DNA of 64,000 nt from contig NZ_MEJG01000003.1 of the NCBI RefSeq assembly GCF_002592045.1, forward strand, positions 310,001 to 374,000, written 5' to 3'. The translations under genes were made by a program, and so were the position numbers. This document shows positions 26,004 to 34,928 of the stretch, in pieces (the stretch's first letter is position 1; the number at the start of each line of letters is the position of its first letter). The notes beneath the pieces are model-generated. The model made no database searches, was not told the DNA's origin, and worked only from the letters and a program-made list of their open reading frames with translations. This DNA comes from Parasaccharibacter apium. GTDB taxonomy: Bacteria; Pseudomonadota; Alphaproteobacteria; Acetobacterales; Acetobacteraceae.

Positions 26004-28370
26004 TCATGCTCCGCTTTCGCTGTCTCCCGCAAGGTCTTTCTTTATCAAGGGGAGCTCCAACGTCACTAAAGTGCCACTCATCCCTTGGTCTGCAGCTGAT
26101 AATCCAACGATTGTCTGACATTCCTGCTCTGTCAACGGGCGTAACCGCACCTGACCGTGATGAGCCTCCATCGCACGATGGACAATAGCCAGCCCCAATC
26201 CCGTCCCCTTCTCCTTATGGGTTACATAAGGCTCGGTAAGGCGTTGATGCTCCCCTGCAGGCAGACCCACGCCATTATCTGCAACACTTATGATTGCCGC
26301 TCCCTCCTCTTGCGTCAAGCGCAGGATAATCGTCCCGATAACAGGGTGCCCCTCCCCAACCTGCCGCTTGGTCATGAGGATAGCATCTGCTGCATTTTGT
26401 AACAGATTGATAAGAGACTGACTAATTAAACGATGGTCACACCGTACAATAACTGCCCCTCCCTCTGGCATATCCAACTGATAAGCAATTTCGGGATGGG
26501 CATTTTGCTGGAGGAACAACGTCTCCCGGCAAAGCCGGACGAGGTCATGCTCGGCCATTTCCGGTTGGGGCATCCGCGCAAAGGAGGAAAACTCATCCAC
26601 CATGCGCCCTATATCCCCCACCTGCCGCACAATCGTGCTGATGAGACGGTCATAAATCTCCGGGTCGCTGGTAATTTCTTTATGAAAACGCCGCCGCAAT
26701 CGCTCTGCCGCTAATTGAATCGGCGTGAGTGGATTTTTAATCTCATGGGCAATACGACGTGCCACATCCGCCCATGCGGCTTTACGCTGCGCGACTTGGA
26801 GGAGGGTAATATCATCAAACGTGACAACATAACCCGTTAACCCTGCATGGTCATTTTGGTCCGCCACGGCACAAACAAGCAAGGTCCGCCCTGCCCCAGC
26901 CCCGCCACCACTCCCCGGGCCACCGGGGGCATGAGCATGTTCAGCATCAATTTGAATCTCCGCGCCATGCTCTTTATCAGGCTGCTCCTTCACCGCTTGC
27001 AGCAAAGCGGCAAACTCCGGCACGAAGGCCACTAAGGGCCGCCCCTTTGCTTGCTCCATATCCCGCTGAAGAATAAAAGACGCTGCCCGGTTAGGCAGCT
27101 CAACAAACTGATTATGGTCTAAGCCAATCACCCCAGCAGACACACCGGCAAGGACTGTCTCGGTAAAGCGGCGGCGTTCATCAATTTGGTCATAAGCCAG
27201 CATGAGTTCAGAGCGTTGGTCAGCAAGCTGGCTGGCCATGAGGTTAAACGCCCGAGAGAGTGCCATCAACTCATCTTCCCGATTCCCCTTACCCTCCACG
27301 GGAACACGCGCTGTTAAATCCCCCCGTGAGATACGCTGTGCCGCGCGGATTAACTGGCTAAGCGGCCGCGTAATGCGATTAGCTTGGGAGAGGCCACTTA
27401 ACATCCCCACCGCTAACACCAACAGCCCCATAAGGGCCAAAATCACAATAAGGACAAGCTGCGCCTTCCCACGATTATTGAGCATACGCTGATAATCCTG
27501 CACCAGCGCGTTTGTCCGTGTCATATGATGAAGAATCTCAGGGTCCACCGGGCGAGTGATGACGAGCATCAAGCCAGAATTCCCCCCCAATGAGACGACC
27601 CCGCGGACCACCTGCGCCTCTGGTTGGTCCAGCAACACAACCTCACCCGTCCGCGCCATAGTCGCAACAGAGCGTGGAGGAAGCTCCGTTTGCGGGTCCT
27701 CCGCCCGAATGGCCAGCAATCCCCCAGTGGCGATGATTTGATAAGTCAACGGATTAAAGATAATCGCATCATTCAACCCGCGCTCGGTCACCTCATCTTC
27801 TAACAACGCTTGTAAGCGAGAATGATCATGGAACAAATCCGTCCCATGAGTGAACATTTCATCATTCTGAACCGTCAGCAGCGTATTGGCTAAAGCGAAG
27901 GCTTCTGTCCGTGTATTCTCATTATGTTCCCGCAAATACCCCGCCGCGACAGAGCGTGCCTCACTCAACGCATTATTCACCCGATTGGAGAACCAAATCT
28001 CCACCCCGTAATGGAAGAATAACGCAGACAATACCCCGACCATCAAGGCAGGGGCTACAGCCACAACGCCAAAGAGCATAACCAGCTGAGTATGCAGCCG
28101 CGCACCTGCTTGGCCCATGCGCCGCTCGGCCAACATCCGGCCAATTTGCCGCACTGCCGCCGCCCCAATGAGCATGATTGTGATGAAATCGAGCAGAAAG
28201 AGCAAAGCTTGGGCCCGCGGCACACGCGCAAGAGACACACCCCCAGCTAAGACGATGAAAGTCACAAAGGTCAGTACCAACGCCACAACCGTCAGCACCA
28301 CCACACCGTTAGGGCTGGTGAGCCGCCAGAGGGAGGCCCTCATTTTCCCAGAAAAGAACCGCCTCATCAC
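26004..28370 (-). CDS. ntrY: Nitrogen sensor histidine kinase NtrY
   Basis: NtrY is a membrane sensor kinase that phosphorylates NtrX. The 788 residues have paired helices near 20-100, a periplasmic loop, a further helix near 310-330, HAMP, a PAS region and the kinase core. The dimerisation His is in DVARRIAHEIKNPLTPIQLA, with N-box LINLLQNAADAIL, G1 SVADNGVGLP and GTGLGLAIVHRAMEAH. A short Gly/Ala-rich insert (GGPGSGGGAGAG) lies inside the PAS region. It follows the ntrC-like remnant by eight bases, with no ntrB in the cluster. Confidence 0.95.
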   Translation of the reverse strand: MMRRFFSGKMRASLWRLTSPNGVVVLTVVALVLTFVTFIVLAGGVSLARVPRAQALLFLLDFITIMLIGAAAVRQIGRMLAERRMGQAGARLHTQLVMLFGVVAVAPALMVGVLSALFFHYGVEIWFSNRVNNALSEARSVAAGYLREHNENTRTEAFALANTLLTVQNDEMFTHGTDLFHDHSRLQALLEDEVTERGLNDAIIFNPLTYQIIATGGLLAIRAEDPQTELPPRSVATMARTGEVVLLDQPEAQVVRGVVSLGGNSGLMLVITRPVDPEILHHMTRTNALVQDYQRMLNNRGKAQLVLIVILALMGLLVLAVGMLSGLSQANRITRPLSQLIRAAQRISRGDLTARVPVEGKGNREDELMALSRAFNLMASQLADQRSELMLAYDQIDERRRFTETVLAGVSAGVIGLDHNQFVELPNRAASFILQRDMEQAKGRPLVAFVPEFAALLQAVKEQPDKEHGAEIQIDAEHAHAPGGPGSGGGAGAGRTLLVCAVADQNDHAGLTGYVVTFDDITLLQVAQRKAAWADVARRIAHEIKNPLTPIQLAAERLRRRFHKEITSDPEIYDRLISTIVRQVGDIGRMVDEFSSFARMPQPEMAEHDLVRLCRETLFLQQNAHPEIAYQLDMPEGGAVIVRCDHRLISQSLINLLQNAADAILMTKRQVGEGHPVIGTIILRLTQEEGAAIISVADNGVGLPAGEHQRLTEPYVTHKEKGTGLGLAIVHRAMEAHHGQVRLRPLTEQECQTIVGLSAADQGMSGTLVTLELPLIKKDLAGDSESGA

Positions 28371-28378
28371 GCGCTCTC

Positions 28379-29110
28379 CTACCGCGCCCCTGGCGGGCGA
28401 GGAATCGTAATCTGAAGCTCCTGAATCCGTTTGCGCAATGTGTTCCGGTTCAACCCTAATAAAGCAGCGGCTTTAAGCTGATTACCCCCCGTATGCTGCA
28501 AGGCCATGATGATAAGAGGCTTCTCTACCGCGCCCACCACACTATTATGGAGGTTACAACTCCCTGCCTCTAACCCTGCACGCACATAGCTTCGCATCAC
28601 AGGCTCAAACATCGCCGCCAAACCACCTTTAGAGGCCGCAGCTAAACTTCCCACGGCCTGCAAACGCTCCGGGCCTAAACATTGCTCGGCGGGAAGAGCC
28701 GCCAACCAATGCTGCAAGCCGTCCTCCAACCCTCCATGACGCAATAAGGTCGCATGGTCATGGCAGCTCGCTACGATAATCCGTACGCGCTCCTCTCGTT
28801 TCACGTGAGGCCGCTGTGTTAAGAACAATACAAAGCGATGCTGCATCTGGGGAGAGAGGCAATCCAGCTCATCAATTAAGAGCGTGCCTCCTTGGGCTTG
28901 CTCTAACCAGCCATTTCCCGCCGTGCCAAAGAGACGCTCCTCCCGCAAAGCCCGTGGCACACCTGTTAGCCCCGCAACCACAAATGCCCCATGCGCGCAG
29001 GGACTATGAGCATGAATTTGCCGGGCAATATCCAACCGCTCCCGCGCGCTAGCCCCGTGGAGGAATAAAGGCCGCATCGCACGGGCCTCGCGGGCAGTAC
29101 GCTCCGCCAT
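28379..29110 (-). CDS. Degenerate NtrC remnant: no receiver, broken AAA+, intact Fis HTH
   Basis: It sits where ntrC normally lies (dusB-[ntrB-ntrC]-ntrY) but is only 243 residues, against about 480. There is no receiver domain. The AAA+ region survives in outline: a Walker A-position sequence FLHGASARERLDIARQ lacks the GxxGxGKE residues, the GAFTGA position reads LFGTAGNGW, and Walker B-like GTLLIDELDCL remains. The C-terminal Fis helix-turn-helix (GGNQLKAAALLGLNRNTLRKRIQEL, about 208-232) is intact. The family's ATPase and sigma-54 contact are therefore lost while DNA binding may remain. Its frame is uninterrupted, and it is coupled to dusB by TAATG, so it is probably expressed. Whether it is a decaying gene or a working repressor-like factor is unknown. 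Confidence 0.8.
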   Translation of the reverse strand: MAERTAREARAMRPLFLHGASARERLDIARQIHAHSPCAHGAFVVAGLTGVPRALREERLFGTAGNGWLEQAQGGTLLIDELDCLSPQMQHRFVLFLTQRPHVKREERVRIIVASCHDHATLLRHGGLEDGLQHWLAALPAEQCLGPERLQAVGSLAAASKGGLAAMFEPVMRSYVRAGLEAGSCNLHNSVVGAVEKPLIIMALQHTGGNQLKAAALLGLNRNTLRKRIQELQITIPRPPGAR

Positions 29111-30159
29111 TATGCGGCATGCCGAGCAAGGGCGGCTTCTCGGTCTCTTACAATGCCTGCGGCGATCGCCTCATCATAAAAACGCGTAAGCAGCGCGATG
29201 ACAGCACCCGGATCATCCAGCCGGTTTACCTCCGCACGAAAAGCCGCAGACCCCGGCAACCCTGCCGAATACCAAGATACATGCTTACGGGCGAGACGCA
29301 GGCCGGGGCGTTCTCCAAAATACTCCATCATCATATGATAATGCTTTAGGACAATATCTCTCTCAGTGGCGAGGTCAGGGTCTGGCACATCCACCCCACT
29401 GCGCAAGGATTGTACAAGCTGTGCTAAAAACCAAGGCCGCCCGTAACAGCCCCGCCCTACCATCACGCCATCGGCCCCTGATTCCGCCAAAGCCTGACGG
29501 GCTGAAGCCATGCTGATAATATCCCCATTTACAATCACAGGTAGCTTTACGGCCTCTTTTACCGTCCGCACAAATCGCCAATCAGCATGACCATTATAGA
29601 ACATCTGCCGTGTCCGCCCATGGACGGTAATCATACGGATGCCCACATCCTCCGCAATCCGCGCCAACTGAGGCGCATTAAGGCTGGTATGGTCCCACCC
29701 CATACGCATCTTCAACGTCACAGGGACATTTACTGCCTTAACGGTCGCCTCCAAAAGTCGCGCCGCTAATGCCTCATCCCGCATAAGGGAAGAGCCTGCC
29801 ATCTGCCCGATCGCCACCTTCTTAACCGGGCAGCCGAAATTAATATCCACCACATCCGCCCCGCCTGCCACGGCGATTTTAGCAGCCTCACCCATAGCTT
29901 GAGGGTCGCAGCCTGCAAGCTGTACGGCATTAATCCCGCCAGCCCCAGCACTACGCGCCATACTCAATGTACGTTCATTCTCCCGCACCATGGCCCAAGA
30001 AGCAATCATCTCCGAAATCACCAACCCCGCCCCTAGCTCGCGTGTTAAGCGGCGGAAAGGAAGGTCCGTCACACCAGACATAGGCGCGAGGATGACAGGG
30101 TCCTCAATCACGCAATCCGGCCCTAATGTGATAGGAGGCAAAGGAATCGGGGTGGGCAT
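29110..30159 (-). CDS. dusB: tRNA-dihydrouridine synthase (DusB/NifR3 type)
   Basis: This FMN enzyme reduces uridines in tRNA D-loops. The 349 residues start with [22 protein letters not shown], then [12 protein letters not shown], the catalytic-Cys block [39 protein letters not shown] and [15 protein letters not shown]. In alphaproteobacteria it is named nifR3 and leads the ntrBC operon. Here it leads directly into the degenerate ntrC. Confidence 0.95.
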   Translation of the reverse strand: MPTPIPLPPITLGPDCVIEDPVILAPMSGVTDLPFRRLTRELGAGLVISEMIASWAMVRENERTLSMARSAGAGGINAVQLAGCDPQAMGEAAKIAVAGGADVVDINFGCPVKKVAIGQMAGSSLMRDEALAARLLEATVKAVNVPVTLKMRMGWDHTSLNAPQLARIAEDVGIRMITVHGRTRQMFYNGHADWRFVRTVKEAVKLPVIVNGDIISMASARQALAESGADGVMVGRGCYGRPWFLAQLVQSLRSGVDVPDPDLATERDIVLKHYHMMMEYFGERPGLRLARKHVSWYSAGLPGSAAFRAEVNRLDDPGAVIALLTRFYDEAIAAGIVRDREAALARHAA

Positions 30160-30239
30160 CGCTCGTTAAGACCTACGGGTTTTTATAAAGGGCATGGGAG
30201 GGATTTTACCGCTCTCCCCGCTAAAGAGCAAACAAGGGC

Positions 30240-30533
30240 CTACCGTGCCCCTCCACCACCTCTACGATGACGTGCCCGCCGCATAGCCAGAATCTCCCGC
30301 TCATGGCGTTGTCGTCCCGCCGCGGTGACCTCAAACCGGCCATCCTCTCGTTGCTGGGCAAACCCCATCCCTGCCAGACGCTCTAAACATGCACGGTCCT
30401 TTAACGGGGCGCGGAAGTCCGGCATCTTCCCCTCCGGCGGGGGACCAACAGGCCGCCCCGTTGTGCCGCTTAACACCACCCGATGTAAAGCTGAGCGGCA
30501 ACATGTCTCTAAATATAACTCATCCCAACTCAT
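30240..30533 (-). CDS. Small hypothetical protein with winged-helix-like C-terminus
   Basis: The 97-residue product has an N-terminal MSWDELYLETCCRSALHRVV, a Pro-rich linker (GRPVGPPPEGK) and a C-terminal segment LERLAGMGFAQQREDGRFEV followed by TAAGRQRHEREIL, which resembles the end of a MarR/winged-helix domain. A GGAGAGAG ribosome site six bases before ATG 30533 favours this start over the codon 24 bases upstream. It lies alone, 80 bases before dusB, with a short basic His/Arg/Gly tail. I do not know its function. Confidence 0.6.
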   Translation of the reverse strand: MSWDELYLETCCRSALHRVVLSGTTGRPVGPPPEGKMPDFRAPLKDRACLERLAGMGFAQQREDGRFEVTAAGRQRHEREILAMRRARHRRGGGGAR

Positions 30534-30694
30534 GCTCTCTCCTCTCATTAATCCCACGCAACCCCGATCACGCCCTCATCTTGCGAAGATAGATTATCAC
30601 CATCATCGCACGGCATGAATAATGTGAATCCTCTTGACAAACCCTCACGATGAGGTCTGAAACAACCCAGGCAACTGATATAAGGGGAAAGAGA

Positions 30695-31753
30695 ATGCTG
30701 GACCTCGGACAAATCGCCACACAGCTTCTACGCCGCCTCGACCCCGAAACGGCTCATGAAATCGCAATCCACAGCATTGCATACGGCTTAGCAGGCCATG
30801 GCAAAGCCGACCACTCCGCCCTAAAGACGCACGCTTTGGGCCTAACCTTCCCCAACCCCATTGGCCTTGCCGCGGGGTTTGATAAAAATGCCCGCGCTGT
30901 AAGAGGCCTCGCAAAATTGGGCTTCGGTTATATTGAAACAGGGACCGTTACCCCCCGCCCCCAACCCGGCAACCCCAAACCACGCCTCTTCCGCTTGATT
31001 GATGACCATGCCATCATCAACCGCATGGGCTTTAATAGCTGCGGGATTGATCGCTTTTGCCAAAATCTCACACCGCTATTCCGCCCCAATAAAGAAGGCC
31101 ACGTCCAGGCGGCCAGTGTACCTTTGGGCATTAATCTAGGCATTAACAAAACAGGGGCCGACCCCTTAACGGACTATCCCACCCTTGTTGGCAGGGTAAA
31201 ATCCTACGCCGATTATATTACAATCAATCTTTCCTCCCCCAACACGCCAGGTTTACGCGACCTCCAAGCGGTGGATATGCTCTCCCGCCTGTTGGAAGCC
31301 ATCCAAACGGCCCATCCAGACCGACCAGCTTTGCTCATCAAACTCGCACCCGACCTTGAGGACGAGGCTTATGGCCCTATCCTCCAAGCAGCGATTGACG
31401 GTGGAGCAGATGGTCTCATCCTCACCAACACGACTCTCGCCCGCCCCGAGAGCTTAACAGGCCCCCACCGTACAGAGGCGGGCGGTCTCTCCGGCGCACC
31501 ACTCGCTACCCGGGCACGCGATGTGCTAAGATTAGTTGCGAACTTGAATGAAAGACGTCTTTGCCTCATATCTTCTGGAGGGATCGAAAGTGGGCGCGAC
31601 ATCTTGGACCGCTTAAAAATGGGAGCCAACCTTGTCCAAATCTATACCGCCTTCATTTATGAAGGGCCCGCCGTGCTCACACGTTTAAAGCAAGAGCTTT
31701 TGCAAGAAATGAGCCGCGAGGGTATTCGTAACCTCGCCTCTCTGCCACGCTAG
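30695..31753 (+). CDS. pyrD: Dihydroorotate dehydrogenase (quinone), class 2
   Basis: This membrane-associated enzyme oxidises dihydroorotate to orotate with quinone in pyrimidine synthesis. The 352-residue length fits class 2. Family blocks are GLAAGFDKNARAVRGLAKLG, ETGTVTPRPQPGNPKPRLFR, NRMGFNSCG, INLSSPNTPGLRDLQ with the catalytic Ser, KLAPDLEDE and the FMN-phosphate loop ISSGGIESGRDIL. An N-terminal helical extension for quinone access is present. The ATG at 30695 has AAGGGG eight to thirteen bases upstream. A TTGACA at 30634-30639 may be its -35, but the matching -10 is poor. Confidence 0.96.
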   Translation: MLDLGQIATQLLRRLDPETAHEIAIHSIAYGLAGHGKADHSALKTHALGLTFPNPIGLAAGFDKNARAVRGLAKLGFGYIETGTVTPRPQPGNPKPRLFRLIDDHAIINRMGFNSCGIDRFCQNLTPLFRPNKEGHVQAASVPLGINLGINKTGADPLTDYPTLVGRVKSYADYITINLSSPNTPGLRDLQAVDMLSRLLEAIQTAHPDRPALLIKLAPDLEDEAYGPILQAAIDGGADGLILTNTTLARPESLTGPHRTEAGGLSGAPLATRARDVLRLVANLNERRLCLISSGGIESGRDILDRLKMGANLVQIYTAFIYEGPAVLTRLKQELLQEMSREGIRNLASLPR

Positions 31754-31792
31754 ACACCCCTGACGAACTACCATAGGACCACGAACTCTCTC

Positions 31793-33325
31793 ATGAAACT
31801 TGCTTTGGTCGGCATCATCAAGAATGAAGCCCATGACATCCTATACTGGCTTGGCTGGCATGCCCGCTTAGGCATTAATAGCTTCATTCTCTTTGATGAC
31901 GATTCAGACGATGGGACGCGCGCTCTTATCCGTGCTGCTTGTGTGCATTGGGATATTCGTCTTTTCCACATTCGTGAGCATAGCTTAAACCTTGCAGAGC
32001 AAAGCCATCTTAAACGCCAACAGCAAGTCTATTGCGATGCGCTCAATGCCATAAAAGGGCAGTTCGACTGGGTGGGCCTGTTTGATACAGATGAATATCT
32101 CACCCTATGCGAGCATAAAACCTTACCAGACTTCCTCGCTACGATGGGGACAGATGTTGGTGCGGTGGCGCTGCATTGGCGTGTTTATGGTCATAATAAC
32201 CGCATTACCACCCCTAACACGCCACCTTTCCATAGTTTTACCCGCCACAGCACAATCCAAGAAGATATAAATCGGCATATTAAAACTCTTCTCCGCCCCT
32301 CTTATTGGGACCATGAGCAGTGGGTAAATGTCCATTATTTCCCTCTGCAAAAGGGACGTTACGTCACAGCCACAGGACACCCCATCACCTGGTCGGACTC
32401 ACTTGGCATAACAGCCGAGCAACCGGAATGGTCGGGGGCGTTCCTCATGCATTTTCAAAATCGTAGCGTAGAGCAGTTTGTTGAGCGCGCCCGGAATCGC
32501 AAAGATATTCAGCTTACTTTAGCTGATGCCGACTTCTCCCAATGGAATGAGGTGGAGGACCTTACACCTCGTCACGCCACCGCTGATGTACTAGGCCGAG
32601 TGCGACCTGTGATCACCTCTGGTGTTGTCAATGCGCTGATGCAATTACAGCATCAATATCCCCCACATGCAAAACACACGCCTCCCCCGGCCACACAATC
32701 ATCCTCTACCTTTAATATCTTTGCTCTTTTCCCCAAGGAAGAGCGCCTTTTGGGCCTTAAAGAGGGCCTTATTTATGATACGGATGCCGCAGAGCTAAAT
32801 AGCCACAACAACAACGTTACTCTTTTCCTCCTCCAAAGCCGCCATGTCCCTACAGCGGCCTTCCTTTTCGCGCTGGATCAAACCTACAAAATTGTCGATT
32901 TCATCCTCCTAGATGATGGGCGGCTAGGCGGCTTACCGCGTTATGACCTCCTCCCGATTGTTGAACAAACAGCCATTGCGCTACGACAAAGGGGCGGCTT
33001 TTCCCGCCAAGGGTACTTCCTCTCTGCCCCTCCTAAAGAGCCACTTACAACCAATCGCCCCAAGGCCGATATGTGGGAATATTTTACAGCCCTCCCACAG
33101 CTGACCTTACCTACAGAGGATTCATGGTTAACCCTCCCTGCCTTTAATCTTGCTGAGATGCTCCTCCGCACTCCTACCATCACGTTAGAGGATATCAGCT
33201 TCCTCACGCAGGTGGATCGCCACATGACAGCATGGCTCCTTCCCTTGCTGGCTGCCCATTTGGAAGACTCACAGGCCCGCATCCTGCACAGCTATTTAGG
33301 CCCCTTCGCGCCCTTCATCCTATAA
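31793..33325 (+). CDS. Glycosyltransferase family 2/92-like (Glyco_tranf_2_4) with C-terminal extension
   Basis: The 510-residue protein starts MKLALVGIIKNEAHDILYWL, then FILFDDDSDDGTRALI and the DxD site GLFDTDEYLTL, the pattern of cation-dependent nucleotide-sugar transferases of the PF13704 type. The core ends near 300 (HFQNRSVEQFVERARNRKD). The remaining ~200 residues are not clearly assigned. No membrane span is visible. It follows pyrD by 39 bases, a likely read-through, and ends at a bidirectional terminator. The acceptor and the glycan are unknown, but surface glycan assembly is likely given the other transferases in the window. Confidence 0.75.
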   Translation: MKLALVGIIKNEAHDILYWLGWHARLGINSFILFDDDSDDGTRALIRAACVHWDIRLFHIREHSLNLAEQSHLKRQQQVYCDALNAIKGQFDWVGLFDTDEYLTLCEHKTLPDFLATMGTDVGAVALHWRVYGHNNRITTPNTPPFHSFTRHSTIQEDINRHIKTLLRPSYWDHEQWVNVHYFPLQKGRYVTATGHPITWSDSLGITAEQPEWSGAFLMHFQNRSVEQFVERARNRKDIQLTLADADFSQWNEVEDLTPRHATADVLGRVRPVITSGVVNALMQLQHQYPPHAKHTPPPATQSSSTFNIFALFPKEERLLGLKEGLIYDTDAAELNSHNNNVTLFLLQSRHVPTAAFLFALDQTYKIVDFILLDDGRLGGLPRYDLLPIVEQTAIALRQRGGFSRQGYFLSAPPKEPLTTNRPKADMWEYFTALPQLTLPTEDSWLTLPAFNLAEMLLRTPTITLEDISFLTQVDRHMTAWLLPLLAAHLEDSQARILHSYLGPFAPFIL

Positions 33326-33347
33326 GAGGCACAAACTCTTCTACCCA

Positions 33348-33383
33348 TAAAAAAAGGCTCCCTCTCTTGGGGAGCCTTTTTTG
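33348..33383. terminator. Bidirectional terminator between glycosyltransferase and sugar porters
   Basis: The arms GGCTCCC and GGGAGCC flank a short loop, with A-tract before and T-tract after, so it can end transcription from either side. Confidence 0.85.
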
Positions 33384-33403
33384 TAGCACTATAAAAAGCA
33401 GCT

Positions 33404-34837
33404 TTAGCGGCCCAGATTACGCAGCTTCACACCGCTCATCAGCCGCTCCTCAATCTTCGCAAGGGACATGCCTTTTGTCTCTGGGACATAAAGATAGGTC
33501 AGCCCAATAAAGAGGAAGTTCAGCACCGCAAGGAGCCAGAACGTCCCTGCCGCGCCAAAAAACTCCATCAAAGGGAGGAAGCTGACACTCACGCCCATAT
33601 TGGCCAGCCAGTTCGTCAGGGTAGAGATGGACATCCCAAAATCCCGCCCTTGGATGGGCTGAATCTCCGCACATAGCACCCACATCAATGGCCCAGCGGA
33701 CATAGCATGGCCTGCGCAGAAGATCATCAACACGAACACCGCCATCATTTGGGAGGCTTGCTCGGTCATACCCTCATTCAACAAACCCGCTAATGCGCCC
33801 ATGGCCAGAGCCATCACCGCAAAACCAACATATAGAATCGGCTTACGCCCCCAGCGGTCCACCAGCCCTACAGCCACAAAGGTCGCCAGCATATTCACCA
33901 GCCCAATAATGGCCGTACACCAAACCTGCGAATGGGTATCGAAATGCGCCGCATGGAGAATCTTCGGCGCATAGAACATCACAATATTAATGCCCGCTAA
34001 TTGCTGCATAGCCTGCAACACAATCCCTAACAGCACAGATCGGCGGAAGTTCTTGTTCCGCTTCAATAGAGAGAAGCCTTCTTGCTTTGTCTCTAATTGC
34101 GCGCGAATGGCCTGAATCTCTTTAGCCGCTTCTAGCGGGTCATTACGCAAATCCAGCAGGATACGGCGTGCTTCTTTATGGCGTCCCTTCATCACCAGCC
34201 AATGCGGGCTGTACGGCAAAAACAGCACCCCAACAAAGAACAGCACCGCAGGAGCTGAAGCAAACCAGAACATCCCACGCCAATTCCCCCGATAGGAGAA
34301 GAATGTATCAGCCAAAAAGGCGATGAAAATCCCCACTGTGAGCATCAGCTGGTAGGTAGAAATCATCGCCCCGCGTGTGTCCTCACTGGCAATCTCGGAA
34401 AGATAAAGCGGCGCTGTAAAAGCCGAAAGCCCCACCGCATAACCCATCACAACACGGAAGCAAATCATCGATGAGATAGACCAGCTAATCGCACAGCCCG
34501 CCGCACCGATCACAAACACAGACGCACCACAGATCAACGCCCGTTTACGGCCAATCTTATGGGCAAGGGTACTCGCACTAACAGAGCCGATCGCCGCCCC
34601 GGCCATCATGGCACTGACAACCCAAGAAAGAGCCATCGTAGAGGGGTGGAACTCCCGCGAGAAGAAATCTAACGCACCGGAGACTACACCAATGTCAATA
34701 CCAGACATTAAGCCAGCTAAAGCGGCAACAACGCCAATGGCTAAAATCTTAAACTTTGTTGGGTCAAAGAATGACGTATCTTCATCATCGTCACTCATAC
34801 CGGGAGGAGCTATGCGGGGGTCAACCTCATCTACCAT
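33404..34837 (-). CDS. MFS sugar porter (sugar/H+ symporter), copy 1
   Basis: This inner-membrane transporter of the sugar-porter family (galactose/xylose/glucose symporter-like) imports a monosaccharide with a proton. The 477 residues have 12 helices. Visible family marks are LMSGIDIGVVSGALDFF in helix 1, LPYSPHWLVMKGRHKEARR between helices 6 and 7, QLAGINIVMFYAPKIL in helix 7, DRWGRKPIL and the ending LYVPETKGMSL. An acidic N-terminal extension (SDDDEDTSFFD) is odd. It lies 91 bases after the paralogous copy and shares the C-terminal LMSGVKLRNLGR. The sugar is not readable. Confidence 0.9.
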   Translation of the reverse strand: MVDEVDPRIAPPGMSDDDEDTSFFDPTKFKILAIGVVAALAGLMSGIDIGVVSGALDFFSREFHPSTMALSWVVSAMMAGAAIGSVSASTLAHKIGRKRALICGASVFVIGAAGCAISWSISSMICFRVVMGYAVGLSAFTAPLYLSEIASEDTRGAMISTYQLMLTVGIFIAFLADTFFSYRGNWRGMFWFASAPAVLFFVGVLFLPYSPHWLVMKGRHKEARRILLDLRNDPLEAAKEIQAIRAQLETKQEGFSLLKRNKNFRRSVLLGIVLQAMQQLAGINIVMFYAPKILHAAHFDTHSQVWCTAIIGLVNMLATFVAVGLVDRWGRKPILYVGFAVMALAMGALAGLLNEGMTEQASQMMAVFVLMIFCAGHAMSAGPLMWVLCAEIQPIQGRDFGMSISTLTNWLANMGVSVSFLPLMEFFGAAGTFWLLAVLNFLFIGLTYLYVPETKGMSLAKIEERLMSGVKLRNLGR

Positions 34838-34928
34838 ATGCGATCATACCCTCTCTACAAAAGAGAAACCAACTTGATGGGGCCAACCTTAGCCAGCCCC
34901 ATCCCTCAAGCTTATAACAAGAGCAGCC

